Source: an uncultured Alistipes sp.
Lineage (GTDB): Bacteria; Bacteroidota; Bacteroidia; Bacteroidales; Rikenellaceae
Reading direction: 5' to 3'
Length of the DNA: 64,000 nt
NCBI GenBank assembly: GCA_938014215.1
Contig: CALLRW010000008.1
Coordinates: 3,847 to 67,846 of the forward strand
In this document: positions 59,227 to 64,000 of the stretch, piece by piece
Numbering within the stretch: position 1 is the stretch's first letter
Layout of the letters: the number at the start of each line of letters is the position of its first letter
Translations under genes and position numbers: made by a program
The notes under the pieces: generated by a model
Told to the model about the DNA's origin: nothing
The model's database searches: none
What the model saw: only the letters and a program-made list of their open reading frames with translations

Positions 59227-61074
59227 ATGAGTGAAAACGAGAATATCCGAAAGTCCTTGAAGGAGCAGGTGGCCCTGCTTCCGCTGTCGCCCGGGGTCTA
59301 CCAGTTCGTGGACCGCACCGGGACGATCATCTACGTGGGTAAGGCCAAAAGCCTCCGCAAACGGGTCTCGTCCTACTTCGTCAATTCGAAGGAGCACAGC
59401 GCCAAGGTCCGCGTGCTGGTGCGTCAGATCGTCGAGATCCGCCACATCGTCGTCGGCAGCGAGACCGACGCCCTGCTGCTCGAGAATTCGCTCATCAAGA
59501 CCCTCCAGCCCCGCTACAACATCCTGCTGAAGGACGACAAGACCTATCCGTGGATCGTCGTGCGGCGCGAGCCCTTCCCGCGGGTGCAGTCGACGCGGCA
59601 GCTGGTCCGCGACGGCTCGCAGTACTTCGGCCCCTACGGCTCGGTGATGATGCAGCACAGCGTGCTGGACTTCATCCGCGAGGTGGTCCCGCTGCGGACC
59701 TGCAAGCTCAACCTCTCGCCCGAACAGATCGCCCGCGGCCGCTATACGGTCTGCCTGCAGTACCACATCGGCAACTGCAAGGGTCCGTGCATCGGCGCCC
59801 AGAGCGAGGAGGAGTACGACCGCCTGGTCGGGATGGTGGTCTCGGTGCTCAAGGGCGACCTGCGTCCCGTGCGCAAGTACCTCGAGGGGGAGATGACGCG
59901 GGCGGCCGGCGAGTTGAAGTTCGAGGTGGCGCAGCGCTACAAGCAACGCCTCGATGCGCTGGACCACTACGCGGGTAAGTCGGTGATCGTCAGCGCGCGG
60001 ATTGTCGACGTGGATGTCTTCTCGCTGCTGCCCGACGACGACGTGGCGTGGTGCAACTTCGTGCGGATCCGCCACGGGTCGGTGGTGGGTGTGCAGACCG
60101 TGAAGCTGACGACGGGCGTCGAGGAGGACGAACGTGACATGCTGACGCTCGGCATCCAGTACATGGTCGAGAACGTCGCCGGCGGCGAACTGGCCCGGGA
60201 GGTGATCGTGCCGTTCCTGCCCTCGACGACGCTGCTGTTCGACGGCGTGACCTTCACGGTGCCCAAGCGCGGCGAGAAACTCGATCTGCTGGAGTTTTCG
60301 CGCAAGAGCGCCCGCATCTACCGGGCCGAACAGCTCAAGAACCTCGAAATCAAGAACCCCGAACGACATACCGAACGGTTGATGAATGCCCTGCAGAAGG
60401 AGCTGCACCTCGACCGGCCGCCGCGTCATATCGAGTGCTTCGACAACTCGAACCTGCAGGGATCGCACCCCGTGGCGTCGTGCGTGGTCTTCCGCGACGG
60501 GCGCCCCTCGCGCAAGGAGTACCGCCATTTCAACATCAAGACGGTGGAGGGTCCCGACGACTACGCCTCGATGCGCGAGGTGGTCTACCGCCGTTACAGC
60601 CGCCTGCAGGCCGAGGGGGGCGAGATGCCCGATCTGGTCATCGCCGACGGCGGCAAGGGGCAGATGGGGATCATTCACGAGGTGCTGGAGGCGCTGGGGC
60701 TGGATATTCCGATTGCGGGTCTGGCCAAGGACGACCGCCACCGCACGGCCGAACTCTACTGCGGTTATCCGCCGCTGCTGGTCGGGCTGCGGCCGACGTC
60801 ACCGTTGTTCCACTTCCTGACGAGCATCCAGGACGAGGTGCACCGCTTTGCCATCTCGTTCCACCGGCAGAAACGCAGCAAGGCATTCATTCACAGCGAG
60901 CTGGAACAGATCGAAGGGGTCGGGTCGAAGACCATCGAGACGCTTCTGCAGCACTTCCGCACGGTGGAGAAGGTGCGGGCGGCCAATTCCGAGGAGTTGT
61001 CGGCGCTGATCGGTCCGGCCAAGGCACGCAAGGTGCGGGCCTATTTCGACCGGGGAACGGAGCCGGGGCGCTGA
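59227..61074 (+). CDS. uvrC: excinuclease ABC subunit C
   Basis: A 615-residue protein of usual length. The GIY-YIG nuclease domain (about 18-100) has SPGVYQF, IIYVGKAKSLRKRV and later ENSLIKTLQPRYN. The UVR (UvrB-binding) motif is at about 218-253 (YLEGEMTRAAGELKFEVAQR). The RNase H-like endonuclease domain carries acidic residues in ECFDNSNLQGSHPVAS and VIADGGKGQMG. The C-terminal helix-hairpin-helix reads LEQIEGVGSKTIETLL. UvrC makes both incisions around damage during nucleotide excision repair. Confidence 0.97.
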   Translation: MSENENIRKSLKEQVALLPLSPGVYQFVDRTGTIIYVGKAKSLRKRVSSYFVNSKEHSAKVRVLVRQIVEIRHIVVGSETDALLLENSLIKTLQPRYNILLKDDKTYPWIVVRREPFPRVQSTRQLVRDGSQYFGPYGSVMMQHSVLDFIREVVPLRTCKLNLSPEQIARGRYTVCLQYHIGNCKGPCIGAQSEEEYDRLVGMVVSVLKGDLRPVRKYLEGEMTRAAGELKFEVAQRYKQRLDALDHYAGKSVIVSARIVDVDVFSLLPDDDVAWCNFVRIRHGSVVGVQTVKLTTGVEEDERDMLTLGIQYMVENVAGGELAREVIVPFLPSTTLLFDGVTFTVPKRGEKLDLLEFSRKSARIYRAEQLKNLEIKNPERHTERLMNALQKELHLDRPPRHIECFDNSNLQGSHPVASCVVFRDGRPSRKEYRHFNIKTVEGPDDYASMREVVYRRYSRLQAEGGEMPDLVIADGGKGQMGIIHEVLEALGLDIPIAGLAKDDRHRTAELYCGYPPLLVGLRPTSPLFHFLTSIQDEVHRFAISFHRQKRSKAFIHSELEQIEGVGSKTIETLLQHFRTVEKVRAANSEELSALIGPAKARKVRAYFDRGTEPGR

Positions 61075-61096
61075 TCCGGCGAGTTGATTCGGGGGG

Positions 61097-61165
61097 GCTA
61101 ATTCTTCGGGGTGCTGATCTGGCAAGCTGATTCAGGGTGCTAATTTTTCGGGGCGCTGATCCCGA
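61097..61165. repeat. degenerate repeat behind uvrC
   Basis: GCTAATT-CTTCGGGGTGCTGATC at 61097 recurs as GCTAATT-TTTCGGGGCGCTGATC at 61139, 42 bp apart, with a shorter GCTGATTCAGGGT between. The rest of 61075-61410 has no gene. It also contains GTCCGGAAGTCTGTTCGGGAGTCTG-like short repeats. Confidence 0.55.
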
Positions 61166-61410
61166 GCGCAGATCCGGAGCCCTCGAATGGAGACCGGTCC
61201 GGAAGTCTGTTCGGGAGTCTGTCCGGGATTGCGGCGGCGGAGTTGCAGCTGCAGAGCGGAATGGCCGGGGGGGGGAAGGCCGATTGCACCCTCTGAAACG
61301 GGATGCAGGGTCTGCTCCCGGGGGCTGTTGGACGTTGCCGGGCAATGGCTCCGTCAGGCGTCGGGTTGAAAATAATTTGCCGGAAAATTCTTTTATACAG
61401 GGATTTTTTC

Positions 61411-61418
61411 TATCTTTG
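61411..61418 (+). promoter_or_regulatory. -7 box of tRNA-Leu
   Basis: TATCTTTG, 33 bp before the mature tRNA 5' end. No -33 TTTG at the standard distance. Confidence 0.5.
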
Positions 61419-61451
61419 TCCACCCGATTCGCCGCATGCATGCGGAAATCA

Positions 61452-61538
61452 GCCCGGATGGCGGAATCGGTAGACGCGTTGGTCTCAAACACCAATGACA
61501 GCAATGTCGTGCCGGTTCGACCCCGGCTCCGGGTACCA
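61452..61538 (+). tRNA. tRNA-Leu (anticodon CAA)
   Basis: An 87-nt tRNA including encoded CCA. The acceptor stem GCCCGGA pairs with TCCGGGT, with a G-T at the first position. The anticodon stem TTGGT..ACCAA encloses loop CTCAAAC with CAA. A long variable arm and the T-loop GGTTCGACCCC are present, as expected for leucine. It decodes UUG. A strong terminator follows. Confidence 0.95.
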
Positions 61539-61540
61539 GC

Positions 61541-61586
61541 AAAAAATCCCAAACAGTTGCAAACCAACTGTTTGGGATTTTTGTTT
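61541..61586 (+). terminator. terminator of tRNA-Leu
   Basis: AAAAATCCCAAACAGTTG pairs perfectly with CAACTGTTTGGGATTTTT around CAAAC, followed by GTTTT. Confidence 0.92.
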
Positions 61587-61712
61587 TGCGCTGCGTGTCC
61601 GCATTTTGTCCCCGTTTTCCCCACACGGCCTGCGCTGCGACGGTTTGTTGCCGTTCCCGTATCTCGGTCGTAGGGCTCTTCTTCATCTCCGGGTAATACC
61701 TCTTCGGATATC

Positions 61713-61742
61713 GAAAAGGAGCGACCCGCAAAGGACCGCTCC
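61713..61742 (-). terminator. terminator of the FISUMP protein gene
   Basis: On the minus strand GGAGCG (61742-61737) pairs with CGCTCC (61723-61718), followed by TTTT. It lies 27 bp after the stop. Confidence 0.6.
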
Positions 61743-61768
61743 TCGTATTTCCATCCGCTCGGCGGAGG

Positions 61769-63862
61769 TTAGTTGATCTTCCGGATCGTGCCGCTCCATA
61801 CCGAACGAATCGTGTTCTTCGGATCGGCATCATCCTTCATCTCGAACTGGATCTCAACCTTGCCGTCTTCGAGTTCGCGGATCTCGATGGTTCCTTCCGT
61901 GGCGGGGGCACCGATCGTGTAGTCGCTCTCGTCGAAGTCGTAGAAGAGGTAGGGCCACGTTCCGCGCTTGACGGCGAACTCCTGGTAACCCGGGATGAAC
62001 TCGCCGACCTTCGGATTGTTCGGATCACTCGGCGTGGTGTAGGTTCCGGCGATCGACGTCGCCCCTTCCGGAGCAAGAATGTCGAGCTGGAAGGCCTCGT
62101 CCGTGGTGTTGTTGTCGACCAGGATTTCGAACTCGGTCGCCCCCTCGAAGTAGCTCGTGTAGGTCCATAAGCGGCACTCCGATTCGTCGTCGGGGTTGAA
62201 GAGCACGGTCTTGTCCTCGCGCAGGTTGCTCAGCCAGTCGCCGGCGGGTTTGTCGGGTGCGTTGTCGACGAAGCGGACATCGCCCATCGGGTAGGTACCC
62301 TTCATCGAGATGCCCTCGGGGGTGGTGACGTCGACGATGAACTCATACTGGTCGCCCGAGCGTTTCACCTCGATCGTGCCCTGCTGGGCAAAGCCGATCA
62401 GCGGTGTGGCATCGGCCGACTCGACCTGCTGGATGTAGGTGCCGTAGTAGTAGATGTAGCCCATCAGGTTGAAGGTCGAACCCTGGGTGAAGGTCATCGG
62501 CGAGACGTAATCGTTGCTCGGCGTGTAGACACCCTCGGCCAGCTGCATGTCGCCCTTGCTCGAGAGGCGGTTCGAGAGCAGGTCGATGGTCATCTGGTGG
62601 CCCTTGGTCAGGAAGCCGTCCTCGACGGTTCCCTCCTGGAGTCTGATGGTGTAGCGGTCGCTCTCCTCGCCGGTGTACTCCCACGTGGCCGAAGCCGACG
62701 TGAAGGTGACGTCGATGGGTTCGCTGATGACCGCTTCGCCGCCCGACGGATCGGTCCGGTCGACGAAGGTCAGGACACCCTCGTAGCTGAAGGCGAAGTT
62801 GTCGGCCTCGTTACCCAGGATGAACGTTCCTTCGATCCGGTAACCCGAGGCGGTGTGTACCACCGTGATCTCACCCTCGGCGGGTTTGCGGTAGGAGATC
62901 GAGCCGTCGTCCTTCATCTCGCGGGCCCACGTGTAGTCGGGATCGGCCGTTCCGGTGGTCATGCCGCTCTTGAGCGTGTAGGTGCCCTCGGGCAGCACGG
63001 CGGCCGAGGCATCCTGGCTGGCCTGGCCGTAGAGGTCGAGGTAGAGGATCATGCCCGGTTCGGTCGGCATCTGCTCGCCCTGATCGTTCACCTCGAAGGG
63101 TACGTTGCTCAGTCCGAGGTAGTAGTTTGCCGAACCGTCGCTGCCGCTGGCGCCCTTGTAGGTGGCATCGGTGACCACGGAGAGCTGGAAGGTCTCGCCG
63201 ATGGTCGGATCGGGATCGGGTTCGCCCTGTGTCTCGCTCACGCAGCGGACCGAACAGCCTGCCGCACGGTTCGAGTTGCTCTGCGTATTGAGGTAGGCGG
63301 GCAGGAAGTTCAGGACGTAGGAGTAGTGGTCCTGCATGGGGGTCGAGGTCCAGTAGGAGGCTTGTCCGCCCACGAAGCTCCACACGCCCGAGGCGGCGCC
63401 GCGGTTACCGGCCGCGGGGTAGTATCCCAGCAGGGCGTGGCGGCGGCCCAGTGCGAATTCGTCGTAGATGAAGTTGGCCTCGTTGACCCCCTTCCAGCTG
63501 CCGTTTCGCGGAATGCGCCATCCCGGGGGGCAGGGGTCGAAGAGGGTTTTGCCGCCGTCGGTCGGGGTCTCCCACATGCGGGCGTTCTTGCCCGAGCCGT
63601 CGGAGGTCAGCCAGTCGTAGTAGTCGTCGCCGATGCGGGTGCCGTAGTAGAAGGTTGTCGGATGCTCGACGGCGTTCTGCAGGTTGGAGGTGGCCGTCAC
63701 CTGTTCGTTGGCAAAGAGGGTGGTGAGGGGGTTGCCGGCGGCGTCATAGACCGTGATGTCGTTCAGGTCGTTCCATCCCGTACCGGCGGGGAAGGGATCC
63801 TTGCGGCCCCACTGGTAGACGAAGCCCTTGGCCGTACCCGCCTCGTCGTAGTCATTGTTCAT
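61769..63862 (-). pseudogene. FISUMP-domain surface protein, 5' end removed by an insertion sequence
   Basis: 697 codons from the first internal ATG. The reading frame continues upstream as TLWNSINLGA to about 63890, then runs into IS-like sequence and meets a stop, so the native N-terminus with its signal peptide is missing. The first 210 residues are a FISUMP domain (FVYQWGRKDPFP, DPCPPGWRIPRNGSWKGVNE, SYWTSTPMQD, GCSVRCV). Three divergent beta-rich repeats of about 140-150 residues follow, sharing EGTYT/EGVYTPSN and G(T/Y)xxGT elements, for example LPEGTYTLKSG and LAEGVYTPSNDYVSP. The intact form was probably an exported lipoprotein or adhesin. Confidence 0.85.
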
Positions 63863-63894
63863 GGCGCCCAGGTTGATACTGTTCCAAAGAGTGT

Positions 63895-64000
63895 GTCTGG
63901 GGAATAAATAAAAAAGTCTACAGATTTTTTAGATTTGTAGTGACGAACCAACAAAAACTAAAAAAGAGTAGACTTATGGTGTTGACAAAGGAACAACTTT
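63895..64000 (+). mobile_element. left end of an insertion sequence (continues beyond window)
   Basis: The sequence changes at about 63890-63905 from GC-rich coding DNA to AT-rich DNA with an imperfect CTACA..TGTAG inverted pair (63918-63941), then a reading frame starting at 63976. The interrupted gene on its left supports an insertion. Family and exact end cannot be set from 100 bp. Confidence 0.6.
63976..64000 (+). CDS. probable transposase, first eight codons only
   Basis: ATG at 63976 followed by VLTKEQL up to the window edge, about 75 bp inside the insertion-sequence end. Position and AT-rich codons suggest the transposase gene. Too short to assign a family. Confidence 0.4.

Overview
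The window is GC-rich chromosomal DNA from an anaerobic Bacteroidota, most likely Bacteroidales and probably close to Alistipes/Rikenellaceae. Family-level placement is inference. The evidence is the repeated Bacteroidota promoter pattern (a -7 box TAnnTTTG, often with TTTG/TTG 19-21 nt upstream), the lack of Shine-Dalgarno sequences, the lineage-typical families DUF5683, DUF5723, DUF4252, head-GIN and FISUMP, a three-subunit fumarate reductase/succinate dehydrogenase, and a signal-peptide GH2 beta-galactosidase. Both ends are mobile-element junctions. The left edge is the integrase end of an integrated element abutting the 3' end of mnmE. The right edge is the start of an insertion sequence that has cut a FISUMP surface protein.

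Region by region: 1-2036, end of an integrative element (membrane/coiled-coil protein, tyrosine recombinase, 13-bp direct repeats). 2037-7650, one tight minus-strand operon parA-parB-DUF5683-mltD-mnmE. 7925-13997, CPBP protease, then a periplasmic/outer-membrane biogenesis set (lipoprotein, SurA-type PPIase, OstA/LptA-like protein). 14273-21681, S41 protease, MFS exporter, Nudix hydrolase, MscS channel, AspT-type transporter, HAD phosphatase. 21771-27588, a complete aryl/2-oxoacid module (iorA-iorB-aminotransferase-CoA transferase) divergent from a GntR/FCD regulator. 27710-28714, a thioredoxin lipoprotein/ferredoxin/MarR operon. 28924-34418, a tripartite RND efflux pump. 34665-44009, lacZ, a small ORF, a DsbD-type reductase, a glycosyltransferase, a PfkB kinase and pfkA. 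44010-47356, a PspC/head-GIN/PadR envelope operon. 47569-50063, an ECF sigma locus whose sigma gene carries an in-frame amber codon. 50064-51117, a gene-free stretch with an AT-rich island and a triplicated sdhB-tail/terminator repeat. 51118-54581, sdhCAB. 54819-61586, folate cyclo-ligase, patatin, a candidate small RNA, a DUF5723 protein, a lipoprotein, uvrC and tRNA-Leu. 61713-64000, the IS-truncated surface protein.

Functionally the window mixes housekeeping (segregation, tRNA modification, NER, glycolysis, anaerobic fumarate respiration) with envelope maintenance and one catabolic module. In that module an aminotransferase makes a 2-oxo acid, IorAB converts it oxidatively to an acyl/aryl-acetyl-CoA, and a CoA-transferase recovers the CoA. 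It could also run in reverse to build amino acids. The most unusual non-coding features are the sdhB-tail triplication, the 41-bp period tandem array behind a glycosyltransferase gene, similar repeat tails behind two other genes, and a promoter-plus-terminator small RNA behind the patatin gene.
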